From positions 310,001 through 374,000 of the forward strand of contig NZ_JNLE01000003.1 of NCBI RefSeq assembly GCF_000702945.1: DNA of 64,000 bases, in the 5' to 3' direction. The translations under genes and the position numbers were made by a program. Origin of the DNA: Clostridium sp. KNHs205. GTDB lineage: Bacteria; Bacillota; Clostridia; Lachnospirales; Lachnospiraceae. Below, in pieces: positions 1-10,000 of the stretch; within the stretch, counting starts at the first letter, position 1, and every line of letters begins with the position of its first letter. The notes beneath the pieces were generated by a model that was not told where the DNA came from, made no database searches, and saw only the letters and a list, made by a program, of their open reading frames with translations.

Positions 1-1456
1 TAATTAACTCTACTACCTTTTCTGCAAGCTCTTCCTTATCATTACGGTATTTCAGATCCAGATTTATCAGCACCTTACCTTTGCTTAATTCAAAAAGCTC
101 CCGCACGGTAGGAACAGTGGTACCTGCAAAGTCTCTGGAAAACCAGCTGCCTGCATCCAGCTGGCTGATTTCCTCATAGGTGGTATTCCATACATATTTA
201 TTTAGTCCGGTGGTACGTTTTAAGCTGGCATCATGCATCAGCACCAGTTCTCCGTCTTCTGTAACTCTTACATCCACCTCAACATAATCAGCCTGCTCTT
301 CTATGGCTTTCTCTATGGCAATCAGGGTATTTTCCGGAACAGAATGAGAATAACCTCTGTGGGAGGTAACCTGTATTGCTTCAAGATTCATATAATCCAG
401 CGCTGAACCATTACGGACTACCTGGTAAAAATAATAGAAATTGATACAGAACAACGTTACAAGCAGAAAATACACAATCTTTTTATAAGGGTATGCCGGT
501 TTAAAGAATTCCTCTGCTTCTGCCTGACCATTGATCTTTAACTTTCTGTGGCGGTGATACAGATAGGTTGTAAGTGCCATATTAACCGTTATGCTGATAA
601 CGAACATAATAAGGGCCAGATAAACACTCATGCTGTCATATACCTCTATAAAAGTAGCCGTTGCCTGTACCTTATCGGCAAAACCGGATACCAGCAGAGT
701 CGTAATCAGCATGGTAAAGGCATAGATGATAAAAAGAAAACAGGTCAGGAGAATATTCCAGCCAATAATATAAAGTAATGCTTTCCTTCTTTCTTTATAA
801 GATACATCTTTTCTGCTGACGGTGAGAAGTCCATTCTTTTTTGCCAGAAGGCTATGGAAATAGTATGGTCCCCAAAAATAGAGATAAATCACCAGAACCA
901 CTACTGCAACTCCAAAGCCGAGAATAAGAAATCTTTCCGGCGCTTCTTCAATATAATACTGAAATATTCGAAACCGCCACATGGAAAACAGTATAAAAGG
1001 CACACAGCTTAATACAGACAGTATCCAGGAGGTTAAGATGGCTGCACCCTTTCCTATTTTAAGACAGTAAAACCAACGGTATATGGTAAGCTTTACCACC
1101 ATAACCGGATTGAGCTTCTGTTCTCTTTCCGTGGCGGAAAAGAATATGATAAGAAAGATTATATCAAAGGTCAGAAATAGTCCGATTACAAAGAACAGCA
1201 CCAAATTTGTACCAATAGTAATGGGGTGAATAAGAAATTTTCCGATGTTGCCTGCTGTAATATAGCTATTGCCGGTTAGTTTAAGAGCTATGCCAAATAC
1301 CTTACTGACAAAGGGAAACAGAAGAAAGTATGCAAACCCCATGATTAAACCTTGTCCAACCACAAGATAGTGTATATTTCTTGCTATTCTTTTTACTGTT
1401 CCGGTATATATATGAATTACTTTTTTTATTTTATTTAAAATTTTCATTTCGTTCAT
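1..1456 (-). CDS. Membrane-anchored glycerophosphodiester phosphodiesterase (3' end outside window)
   Basis: The reading frame runs from the ATG at 1456 to the left edge without a stop, so about 485 residues are present and the C-terminus is missing. The first roughly 340 residues are a polytopic membrane region with six or more hydrophobic stretches, of the kind annotated as the GDPD membrane domain. Near residue 364 the catalytic GDPD domain begins with SHRGYSHSVPENT, then EVDVR and LMHD, which carry the His and acidic metal ligands of the family. The family hydrolyses glycerophosphodiesters to glycerol 3-phosphate and an alcohol; here the active site is tethered to the membrane. A CAGGGACG ribosome site precedes the ATG. 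It lies downstream of the SpoIIQ-like gene but has its own promoter. The domain call is secure; the substrate is unknown. Confidence 0.85.
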   Translation of the reverse strand, partial: MNEMKILNKIKKVIHIYTGTVKRIARNIHYLVVGQGLIMGFAYFLLFPFVSKVFGIALKLTGNSYITAGNIGKFLIHPITIGTNLVLFFVIGLFLTFDIIFLIIFFSATEREQKLNPVMVVKLTIYRWFYCLKIGKGAAILTSWILSVLSCVPFILFSMWRFRIFQYYIEEAPERFLILGFGVAVVVLVIYLYFWGPYYFHSLLAKKNGLLTVSRKDVSYKERRKALLYIIGWNILLTCFLFIIYAFTMLITTLLVSGFADKVQATATFIEVYDSMSVYLALIMFVISITVNMALTTYLYHRHRKLKINGQAEAEEFFKPAYPYKKIVYFLLVTLFCINFYYFYQVVRNGSALDYMNLEAIQVTSHRGYSHSVPENTLIAIEKAIEEQADYVEVDVRVTEDGELVLMHDASLKRTTGLNKYVWNTTYEEISQLDAGSWFSRDFAGTTVPTVRELFELSKGKVLINLDLKYRNDKEELAEKVVELI

Positions 1457-1487
1457 GGTCGTCCCTGCCGTATAAAATCTATTTTTA

Positions 1488-1516
1488 ATTGTATACTCAA
1501 GGTTAGTAAAAATCAA
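1488..1516 (-). promoter_or_regulatory. Sigma-A type promoter for the GDPD gene
   Basis: On the minus strand TTGATT (1511-1516) and TACAAT (1488-1493) are separated by 17 bp, about 30 bp upstream of the ATG at 1456. Confidence 0.6.
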
Positions 1517-1529
1517 GCAATTCAAAAAA

Positions 1530-1565
1530 TGGGCGGCAAAATTTCTTTCGCTCGCCCACCTTTTT
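1530..1565. terminator. Hairpin with T-runs on both strands
   Basis: TGGGCG (from 1530) pairs with CGCCCA, and the hairpin is flanked by T-rich tails in both directions. It sits upstream of the GDPD promoter and would insulate it from leftward read-through. The rest of the 1457-1892 gap shows no convincing coding sequence. Confidence 0.5.
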
Positions 1566-1832
1566 GCATATCTATGTCAAGCAGCCAAAAATATAGTGCT
1601 TTTCAATGAGGTCAAATAAAGTGTAAGAAGTTTCAGCTGCGAATTTTTTAGATATGTATACCTCTTAGTTCTTTATTCAGAAAAGCACCAGGTTTTAGCC
1701 TATCAGCAGATTCTCAGCTCCGGTTCTATCTGACCTGCCAGCTGAATCCTGATACCAGCTATTTTTTATAATATCATTATATTCCAGACAGAGTTATTGG
1801 TTCCTGTCCGTTTCATTTCCTGATTGCAGGAA

Positions 1833-1868
1833 AAAAAGGCTGAACTCCCTTGAAAGAACAGCCTTTTT
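1833..1868 (-). terminator. Rho-independent terminator of the glgP/SpoIIQ-like unit
   Basis: A perfect 10-bp stem (AAAAAGGCTG with CAGCCTTTTT) ends in a T-run on the minus strand, 25 bp after the stop of the SpoIIQ-like gene. Confidence 0.85.
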
Positions 1869-1892
1869 ATACATTATCTTAAGTTGGAATTC

Positions 1893-2777
1893 TTATTTCT
1901 TTAATAAAGTGAGGGGATCAACGGTATCGTTATCCTTTTCCACCATAAAATAGAGGTTACTTCCTTCAACAGAGTAGTACATGGTAGGCTTTGCAACTGT
2001 ACCAAGTACATCACCCTTGTTTACCACATCGCCAACCTTAAATTTCAGACTGTCTTTTTCCATCTGTCCGTATATCAGACTGTAACCGCTTCCGATATTA
2101 ACCGTTACGGTAACACCGGTTTCATCAACCTTCTTGATAGAAGTGATAATTCCGGTAGCAGCACTGTTTACCTCTGCTCCTATTTTGGCATCGATAATAA
2201 GTGCAGGATTCGTACGGAATTGCTCTAAGGTCTTAAAATAAATTACTTGGTCGGGGCTGTATTTTAACAGCACATCCCCGTTAATGGGCCATGACAGACC
2301 TTTATCCACATCAAAGTATAAGGTCTCCAGAGTCATAACCTGTTCGGTCTCCTCCGTTACAGCTGCATCCTTCTCAGTATCTTTTTTTGCATCTGCAGTC
2401 TGATTTGCTTTATCCGTTTCATTTTTTTCTGCTACGGCATTCGCATAGTTAGGGTCGTCAACGGGGTCATTCTCTAAATAACCATCGTTTCCGCCGGGTT
2501 CTGTAGGAACTGCTGCTACATCTTTCCCGTCGTCCGTACTACCAGTCTCATTTTTGGTAGTGTCCGAAGGGGTTGTGCTAGGGGTTTCTGTAGGTTTAAC
2601 ATCATTATCAGCTACTTCGTTAGGCTCATTCAAATCAGCAAGATAATTCTCTTCCTTGTTGCTTGAAGGCTGATTCAGAGTGACTACGGTTATAGCAATG
2701 ATAGCTAATGCACCGATACCCAATAACACATAAAAGCTTTTGCTCTTTAGAAATTCAGCTAAGCTATGTTTTTTCAT
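1893..2777 (-). CDS. SpoIIQ-like membrane protein with degenerate M23 (LytM) domain
   Basis: One N-terminal membrane segment (LGIGALAIIAITVVTL) is followed by a long acidic Ser/Thr/Glu-rich linker and a C-terminal LytM-like fold of about 130 residues (GLSWPING to DPLTLLKK). The position where active M23 peptidases carry HxH reads NLYFMVE, and no zinc-binding HxxxD is visible, so catalysis is unlikely. The plan resembles SpoIIQ, the forespore partner in the engulfment channel, whose LytM domain can also be inactive. I chose the Met at 2777 because AGAGGTGATGATA precedes it; an upstream in-frame ATG at 2804 lacks such a site. The gene follows glgP by about 90 bp and could be co-transcribed. It could also be a general cell-envelope LytM factor rather than SpoIIQ. 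Confidence 0.7.
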   Translation of the reverse strand: MKKHSLAEFLKSKSFYVLLGIGALAIIAITVVTLNQPSSNKEENYLADLNEPNEVADNDVKPTETPSTTPSDTTKNETGSTDDGKDVAAVPTEPGGNDGYLENDPVDDPNYANAVAEKNETDKANQTADAKKDTEKDAAVTEETEQVMTLETLYFDVDKGLSWPINGDVLLKYSPDQVIYFKTLEQFRTNPALIIDAKIGAEVNSAATGIITSIKKVDETGVTVTVNIGSGYSLIYGQMEKDSLKFKVGDVVNKGDVLGTVAKPTMYYSVEGSNLYFMVEKDNDTVDPLTLLKK

Positions 2778-2865
2778 TATCATCACCTCTAGATATATTT
2801 TCACCAGAAATGATTATTTTATTCATGCTCTAAAATGCAGTTATAACATAATTTAACTGAAAGTT

Positions 2866-5313
2866 TTATTTCCTTACCTTGGTAAGGTGCCATATATCTC
2901 TAACATATTCTTCTATGGTTCGGTCAGAAGAGAATTTACCACTTTTTGCAGTATTTAAGATGGCAGACTTTGCCCAGCCTTCCCTGTTTCTGTATGCTTT
3001 CTCCACCTTCTGCTGCGCTTCTTCATAGGACCTGAAATCCTTTAGGATAAAGTATCTGTCCGCCGGTTCTCCGCCTTTACCTGCCAGAAGTGATTCATAC
3101 AAAGAAGAAAATAAAGCCTTATCCTCTTCACTGTAGGTACCGTCTACCAGCTGATCCACAGTTCTCTTTAATTCCCGGTCAGTATTATATAATTCTCTTG
3201 GGTTATAGCCTCCATGCTGCTCATATTCAATAACCTCACCGGAATGAAGCCCGAAAAGAAATACATTCTCTTCTCCTACTTCCTCTACTATCTCCACATT
3301 GGCACCGTCAAGTGTTCCAAGAGTCAGGGCACCGTTTAACATAAACTTCATATTGCCGGTACCGGAAGCTTCCTTGCTGGCAGTTGAAATCTGTTCCGAA
3401 ACATCTGCCGCCGAAAAAATTATCTCTGCATTGGACACACGATAGTTCTCTATAAATACGACTTTAATCTTATCTTCAATGGCCTCATCCTTGTTAATTA
3501 CTTCAGCAACATTGTTAATGAGTTTTATGATAGCTTTGGCTCTTTCATACCCTGCAGATGCTTTTGCACCAAAGATAAAGGTTCTTGGGTAGAATTCCAT
3601 CTGGGGATTATCTTTAAGTTTATTATAAAGGTGCATGACATGAAGGATATTAAGGAGCTGCCGCTTGTATTCATGAAGCCTTTTCACCTGTACATCAAAG
3701 ATGGAATCAGGGTTTACGGTTATGCCGTTATGCTCTTTTATATAAGCCGCCAGCCTTACCTTATTGCGGTGTTTTATCTCCATGAACTCTTTCTGGCTTA
3801 GGGGGTCTGCTGCCAGCGCTGTGAGTTTATCCATTTGCGCCAGGTCGGTAATCCAGCCGTCACCAATCTTTCCGGTTACCCAGGAAGCCAGCAGCGGATT
3901 TCCGTGAAGCAGGAATCTTCTCTGGGTTATTCCATTGGTTTTGTTATTGAATTTCCAGGGATACAGCTCATAAAAATCCTTTAATTCCTGATTCTTAAGA
4001 ATCTCAGTATGAAGCTTAGCAACTCCGTTAACAGAAAAGCTTCCTACAATTGCAAGATTTGCCATTCTTACCTGGCCGTCATATAAAATGGCCATTTTTT
4101 CAATCTTCTTTGCTTCAGAAGGGTATTTCTCCAGCACCACCAGCAGGAATCTGCGGTTTATCTCCTCCACAATCTGATAGATTCTTGGAAGCAGTCTCTT
4201 AAACAACTCAAGGGGCCATTTCTCCAAAGCCTCTGACATAATGGTATGATTGGTATAGGCACAGGTCCTGGTAGTGATATCCCAGGCCTCCTCCCAGCTT
4301 AAGTAATAATCATCCAGCAGGACTCTCATGAGTTCAGGTACTGTTACCGTAGGATGGGTATCATTCAGCTGAAAGGTAACCTTTTCTGAAAGCTCTCTGA
4401 TATTCTCATGCCTTTCCATATACTTGCTGACTGCTCTCTGGATACTGGCAGATACAAAGAAATACTGCTGCTTCAGACGCAGTTCCTTTCCGGCAATGTG
4501 ATTGTCATTGGGGTAGAGGACTTCACATATTGTTCTTGCCAGATTCTGCTGCTCTACTGCCTTTTGATAATCTCCTTTATCAAAGGAATCCAGATTAAAG
4601 GTATCAATGGCCTCCGCATCCCAGATACGCAGCGTATTCACCACATGGTTTCCATATCCCAGTATAGGCATATCATAGGGAATTGCTCTTACAGACTGGT
4701 AATTCTCCTGGATAAAACGGTCATTTCCGTATTCATCCCGAATCATTCTTACATAACCTCCGAACTTTACCGTAGTAGCATATTCACTTCTCTTTATCTC
4801 AAAGGGGTTACCGTTCTTCAGCCAGTTATCCGGTACTTCTACCTGATAACCGTCTTCTATCTTTTGCTCAAACATACCGTATTTATAACGAATTCCGCAG
4901 CCATAAGCGGGATAGCCAAGAGTGGATAAAGAGTCCAAAAAGCAGGCCGCCAGTCTTCCAAGACCGCCATTTCCAAGAGCCGCATCCGGCTCTTCGTCTT
5001 CAATGGTCTCCAGATCACAATCCATCTCCTCAAGCGCCTCTCTGATTACAGAATCCGCTTTCAAATTTGTTATCATATTTCCCAATGCCCTTCCCACCAG
5101 AAATTCCATGGAAAGGTAATAAACAGTCTTTAAATCCTGCTCTTCATAAGCCTTATGCGCTTCCAGCCAGTCATCTATTATCATATTCTTAACAGTATAG
5201 GCAACACCCTGATAAACCTGCTGCCTTGTGGCATCCTCAATGGGCTTTCGGAAGAATACACCGAGATATTCCTCCACATTTTTCTTAAACTCTTTTTTAT
5301 CAAATTCCTGCAT
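2866..5313 (-). CDS. glgP: Glycogen/starch/maltodextrin phosphorylase
   Basis: This 815-residue protein has the usual length of bacterial alpha-glucan phosphorylases. It removes glucose 1-phosphate from the non-reducing ends of glycogen or maltodextrins in the cytoplasm using PLP and phosphate. The signature EASGTGNMKFMLNGAL near residue 650 holds the lysine that binds PLP. Other family blocks are ALGNGGLGRLAACFLDS, the FQLNDTHPT segment and VKRLHEYKRQLLN. AGGAGGCAAT precedes the ATG. No other glycogen genes are nearby, so it is not in a glg cluster. In sporulating clostridia glycogen is often mobilised during sporulation, which would fit the SpoIIQ-like gene downstream, but that link is inference. 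Confidence 0.95.
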   Translation of the reverse strand: MQEFDKKEFKKNVEEYLGVFFRKPIEDATRQQVYQGVAYTVKNMIIDDWLEAHKAYEEQDLKTVYYLSMEFLVGRALGNMITNLKADSVIREALEEMDCDLETIEDEEPDAALGNGGLGRLAACFLDSLSTLGYPAYGCGIRYKYGMFEQKIEDGYQVEVPDNWLKNGNPFEIKRSEYATTVKFGGYVRMIRDEYGNDRFIQENYQSVRAIPYDMPILGYGNHVVNTLRIWDAEAIDTFNLDSFDKGDYQKAVEQQNLARTICEVLYPNDNHIAGKELRLKQQYFFVSASIQRAVSKYMERHENIRELSEKVTFQLNDTHPTVTVPELMRVLLDDYYLSWEEAWDITTRTCAYTNHTIMSEALEKWPLELFKRLLPRIYQIVEEINRRFLLVVLEKYPSEAKKIEKMAILYDGQVRMANLAIVGSFSVNGVAKLHTEILKNQELKDFYELYPWKFNNKTNGITQRRFLLHGNPLLASWVTGKIGDGWITDLAQMDKLTALAADPLSQKEFMEIKHRNKVRLAAYIKEHNGITVNPDSIFDVQVKRLHEYKRQLLNILHVMHLYNKLKDNPQMEFYPRTFIFGAKASAGYERAKAIIKLINNVAEVINKDEAIEDKIKVVFIENYRVSNAEIIFSAADVSEQISTASKEASGTGNMKFMLNGALTLGTLDGANVEIVEEVGEENVFLFGLHSGEVIEYEQHGGYNPRELYNTDRELKRTVDQLVDGTYSEEDKALFSSLYESLLAGKGGEPADRYFILKDFRSYEEAQQKVEKAYRNREGWAKSAILNTAKSGKFSSDRTIEEYVRDIWHLTKVRK

Positions 5314-5798
5314 ATTGCCTCCTATCTGTTACACCTGTTTTACTGGTGAAACCGGGAATGGACCCTTTCTCCTTCGTATTGCATATACTCGTAAACATAT
5401 AAGTTAAGCTGAAATTACATATTTTAACCAATTGCAAATATCCCTTAAATAAAGGACTCTCAATTACTTTTAAGAAAATGTAAGTTCAGCTGGATTAGAT
5501 ATTCACATTATATATTATGCATTACCATGTACACAAGGGAAAACTTTTAAAGAATTTTCCAATATATTAATCTGTATGTATTGTAACCATATTATTCTCT
5601 TAAATACTTAAATTACCTTATTATCCTGATTTACAAATTCAAATAAAATCATTTTTCAGGATAAATTGCTGCATTACCGCACTCTATAAATAGTAATATT
5701 TTACTATAAAAAAGGCGGGACTTAATAAGGAGACATATGTTATACTGGAAGGGCGTATAGTCAGCTTTAGTCATACTAATAGGAAGGATGGGTTAACC
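5314..5798. other. Intergenic region upstream of glgP and the two-TM protein gene
   Basis: This gap lies between divergent genes. It holds two imperfect direct repeats of about 20 bp, ATATAAGTTAAGCTGAA (from about 5398) and ATGTAAGTTCAGCTGGA (from about 5479), some 80 bp apart. A possible -10 TATACT sits at 5741-5746 for the rightward gene, with no clear -35. No RNA gene or further coding sequence was seen. Confidence 0.4.
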
Positions 5799-6956
5799 AT
5801 GGAAGAAAATTATCTAAAGAAAGTCATTAAAAAAAGTGGGGTAAATACCCTGGTAATTATTATAGCTTGTATTGGTATATTTGCCTTCGGGTTTTTCAGC
5901 TTTAAGGATAAGGTAAGTACCTTATTTACCACTTTGGAAACGGGAACAAACGTTGAAAGTATACAGAAATTGTATGAAAATAAAAAAGCCTACATTCAAC
6001 TAAAGGATGCAGATATTTATTTTCTGGATTATGCAATTTACACCTATAATACCGTAAATGGTGTTAAGACCGGTGAAGAGAAGCTGGACCAGGTGTATGG
6101 TATGATCGCCTATGAGGACGGCTATCTCCTTGCACTGCTCCCAAAAGAGTATCTGGATATGACCGATGAAGAATTAAGTTCCGTTAACACGGTAGCTCTG
6201 CTTGAGGGCATTGAGAATGGTGATTTCAGTGACACCGATGATTATCATAAGGATGCTTATGATGAGCTTATCAACACCATAAGTGAATCCTATGGAGAAG
6301 AGGCTTCCTTTGTAAAGGATTATGTCCCTGAAATCTGTATTACAATAACAGATAACGGCCGTACGAACGACCAAATGATTTTTGGTGGTATTACAATATT
6401 GTTCCTGGTGGCATTGGGAATATTAATTCGTAATATCCTGGTTAAGAACAACTACAAATCCTCTAAATTCTACAAGTCACTCAATAGAATCGGCAATGCA
6501 GAATCCATAGAACATGCACTGGAGCAATCCATTGTAAAAGGTACTTATCTCTATAAAAGTGATGAAAAGTCATACGCATACGCAGGATTGATTACACCTG
6601 AGTATGTTCTTGCTAAAAATAACACGGCTCTGACTCTTGCCTCTACAAAGGATATGATATGGGCGCATTTAAAAGTAACCAAACATAAGTACTATTTTAT
6701 AACCACAGGCAAATCCTTTCAGGTAGTTATGTATTTTAAGAATAACAAGACACCTGTAACCATTGATTTTAAGAAAGAAGACGAGGCAACCTCCGTTATA
6801 CAGACCTTAGCCGAGAAACTTTCTGTGATTGCAGGTTATTCCGATGAACTTATGAAAATGTTCAAAAAGGATTATCAGGGCTTCCTGAGAATGGCAGAAG
6901 AGCAGAAAGAAAGCGCTTCTGGTGAAACTGAAGCTACAAATGAAACATATGAGTAA
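5799..6956 (+). CDS. Uncharacterised protein with two membrane segments
   Basis: I do not recognise this 385-residue protein. A first membrane helix lies at about residues 17-33 (TLVIIIACIGIFAFGFF) and a second at about 193-211 (MIFGGITILFLVALGIL). The roughly 155 residues between them would be extracytoplasmic. The remaining 170 residues, probably cytoplasmic, contain a region with beta-strand character and a charged tail. No cysteine or catalytic motif stands out. AGGAAGG about 11 bp upstream serves the ATG, and a strong terminator follows, so it is probably monocistronic. Its neighbours, glgP and ileS, are unrelated to each other and give no functional hint. Confidence 0.75.
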   Translation: MEENYLKKVIKKSGVNTLVIIIACIGIFAFGFFSFKDKVSTLFTTLETGTNVESIQKLYENKKAYIQLKDADIYFLDYAIYTYNTVNGVKTGEEKLDQVYGMIAYEDGYLLALLPKEYLDMTDEELSSVNTVALLEGIENGDFSDTDDYHKDAYDELINTISESYGEEASFVKDYVPEICITITDNGRTNDQMIFGGITILFLVALGILIRNILVKNNYKSSKFYKSLNRIGNAESIEHALEQSIVKGTYLYKSDEKSYAYAGLITPEYVLAKNNTALTLASTKDMIWAHLKVTKHKYYFITTGKSFQVVMYFKNNKTPVTIDFKKEDEATSVIQTLAEKLSVIAGYSDELMKMFKKDYQGFLRMAEEQKESASGETEATNETYE

Positions 6957-6973
6957 AGTATACGCAAAGTAAG

Positions 6974-7014
6974 AAAAGGACGACTGGAATTGATAAATTC
7001 CAGTCGTCCTTTTT
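6974..7014. terminator. Bidirectional terminator between convergent genes
   Basis: A perfect stem of 17-18 bp (AAAGGACGACTGGAATT, loop GATA, then its complement) ends in TTTTT on the plus strand and a T-rich tail on the minus strand. It can end both the 5799 gene and ileS. Confidence 0.9.
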
Positions 7015-7067
7015 ATATTCTACGCTTTTATATTTTAGAGATGATTTCTATACTAATGTCAAAATAA

Positions 7068-10000
7068 TTACTTTTTAACAACTCCAAGCACTACGTTCTC
7101 TCCATTGATACTCCATTCCTTGGTAAAGCCTTTTACCTCACCCAGAATGATTTCTTTTGCCAGGACTTCAGATTTGATTTCTTCAATATTTCTTTCGAAG
7201 ATTCCCTTAATAACCTCATTGCCTTCCTGGTATACTTCAATATGATCCATCACTTCAAAACCGGCATCTTTTCTCATAGTCTGGATCTTACTGATGATTT
7301 CTCTTACAAAACCTTCCTCAATAAGCTCAGGTGAAAGGCTGGTTTCGAGAACAACGGTTATTCCTTTATCGGAATCGGATACAAATCCTTCGGTCTGGGC
7401 TGCCTCAATGAGAAGATCTTCTTTCTCAAGCACTGCTTCTGCACCTTCTATGGTAATCTTAAGTTTACCGGTAGTATTAAGTTCATCCATAGCTGCATTA
7501 CCGTTCAGTTCAGACAAGAGGGTTCTGATTGCACCGATCTGCTTACCAAATTTCGGTCCCAAAGTCTTTAACTGAGGTTTAAAGCTATAGGAAGTGAAGT
7601 TCCTGACATCGTCAGTAAATACAACCTTCTTAACATTTAACTCTTCTTCAATGATTTCCAGATAGAAAGGTGTAAGCGTATAATCTGCTTTTACATACAT
7701 GGTACCAATAGGCTGTCTGTTTTTGATATTTGCAGTATTACGGCAGGCACGGCCAAGAACTACAATATCAAGAACTGCCTCCATATTCTTTTCAAGGTCT
7801 TTATCTATGAACTCCTCTGCAAAACCCGGGAACTCACAAAGATGAATGCTCTCTGGTGCAGATTTATCAAGCTTAACTACCAGGTTGCGGTAGATATCTT
7901 CTGTCATATAGGGAATGAAAGGTGCTGATACCTTAGCCAGGGTTACCAGTGTGGTATACAGAGTCATATAAGCATTGATCTTATCCTGCTCCATTCCCTT
8001 TGCCCAGAAGCGTTCCCTACTTCTTCTTACATACCAGTTACTCATCTCATCCACGAAACTGTCTAAGAGTCTTGCAGCCTCTGTTATACGGTAGTTCTCC
8101 AGATGGCTGTCAACGGTCTTAACCAAAGTGTTTAATTTGGATAAGAGCCATTTGTCCATTACAGAGAGTTTATCGTAATCCAGGGAATATTTCGTTGCAT
8201 CAAATTCATCGATGTTAGCATACAGTACAAAGAAAGCATAGGTATTCCAGAAAGTTCCCATGAATTTTCTCTGACCTTCCGTAACCGCACTGCTATGGAA
8301 ACGGTTAGGCAGCCATAAGGCACTGTTGATATAGAAATACCAGCGTACTGCATCCGCTCCGTGCTCTGACAGAGTATCAAAAGGATCTACCGCATTTCCT
8401 TTGGACTTAGACATCTTCTGACCGTTCTCATCCTGTACATGGCCTAGTACAATTACATTCTTATAAGGAGACTTTTCAAATATAAGTGTTGAAATGGCAA
8501 GGAGGGAATAGAACCAGCCTCTGGTCTGATCCACCGCCTCACTGATAAAGTCTGCCGGGAAGTTATTATCAAACATCTCCTTATTCTCAAAAGGATAATG
8601 CCATTGGGCAAAAGGCATGGCACCGGAATCGAACCAGCAGTCGATAACGGGTTTTACACGTTTCATCTCTTTTCCGCACTCCGGACACTTAATAGTTACG
8701 GCATCGATAAACGGCCTGTGAAGCTCAATATTATCCGGGCAGTTATCTGACATGGATTTTAACTCTTCAATACTTCCGATTGCGTGACGGTGCCCGTCTT
8801 CGCACTCCCAGATATTAAGAGGTGTACCCCAATAACGGTCTCGGCTGATTCCCCAGTCCTGTACATTCTTGATCCAATCGCCGAATCTTCCCTGTCCGAT
8901 ACTCTCAGGCATCCAGTTTATGGTGTTGTTATTGGCCACTAACTGGTCTTTTACCTCTGTCATCTTGATAAACCAGGAATCTCTTGCATAATAGATAAGA
9001 GGTGTATCACAACGCCAGCAGTGAGGATAGCTGTGCTCAAATTTTAATGTCTTAAATAAAAGGTTTTTAGAGGCTAAGAGTTTGATGATTCCCTCATCTG
9101 CATTTTTACAGAAAACCCCTGCAAAGTCTGTAACCTCAGGTTTCATCTCACCTTTACCGTCAACTAACTGTACAAAAGGCAGATCATATCTGCGGCCTAC
9201 ATTGGCATCGTCTTCACCGAAAGCAGGTGCGATATGAACGACACCGGTACCGTCTGATAAAGTAACATAAGTATCACAGGTAACGAAATAGGCTTTCTTA
9301 TCCAGCTCCACATAATCAAATAATGGTTCATACTCTTTATATTCAAGGTCTGTCCCTACATAGGTCTCTTCAATGGTATAATCTCCGTCAATTACAGAAA
9401 GCAGGGCTTCCGCAAGGATATATTTCTCTGTTCTGACAGAAGTCTTATCTTCACTGTCCTCTTTGATAATATCACCTTTGGCGTTTATCTGAACTGCGGC
9501 TTTTACGTAAGTCTCAACAGGATTTACGCAGAGCGCAACGTTTGAGGGCAGGGTCCAGGGAGTGGTGGTCCAGGCAAGGATATATTCATTTTCTGTTCCT
9601 TTCACCTTGAACTTAGCGATAGCGGATTTCTCTTTAACATCCTTGTAGCCCATTGCCACTTCGTTACTGGAGAGAGGAGTTCCGCATCTGGGGCAGTAAG
9701 GTACGATCTTAAAGCCTTTGTATAAGAGGCCCTTCTCCCAGATCTGTTTTAATGCCCACCATTCAGATTCAATAAAGTTATTATCATAGGTAACATAGGG
9801 ATTCTCCATATCAACCCAGTAACCAACGGTTTCAGAGAAATCCTCCCACATTCCTTTGTATTTCCATACACTTTCCTTGCATTCGTGAATAAAAGGCTCC
9901 AGCCCGTATTCTTCAATCTGCTCTTTGCCGTCAAGGCCCAGCTTCTTCTCAACCTCTAACTCCACAGGCAACCCATGGGTATCCCAGCCGGCTTTTCTTA

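Noticed and set aside
4408-4929. 173-residue open frame opposite glgP
   Set aside because: Lies wholly inside a clear phosphorylase gene on the other strand.
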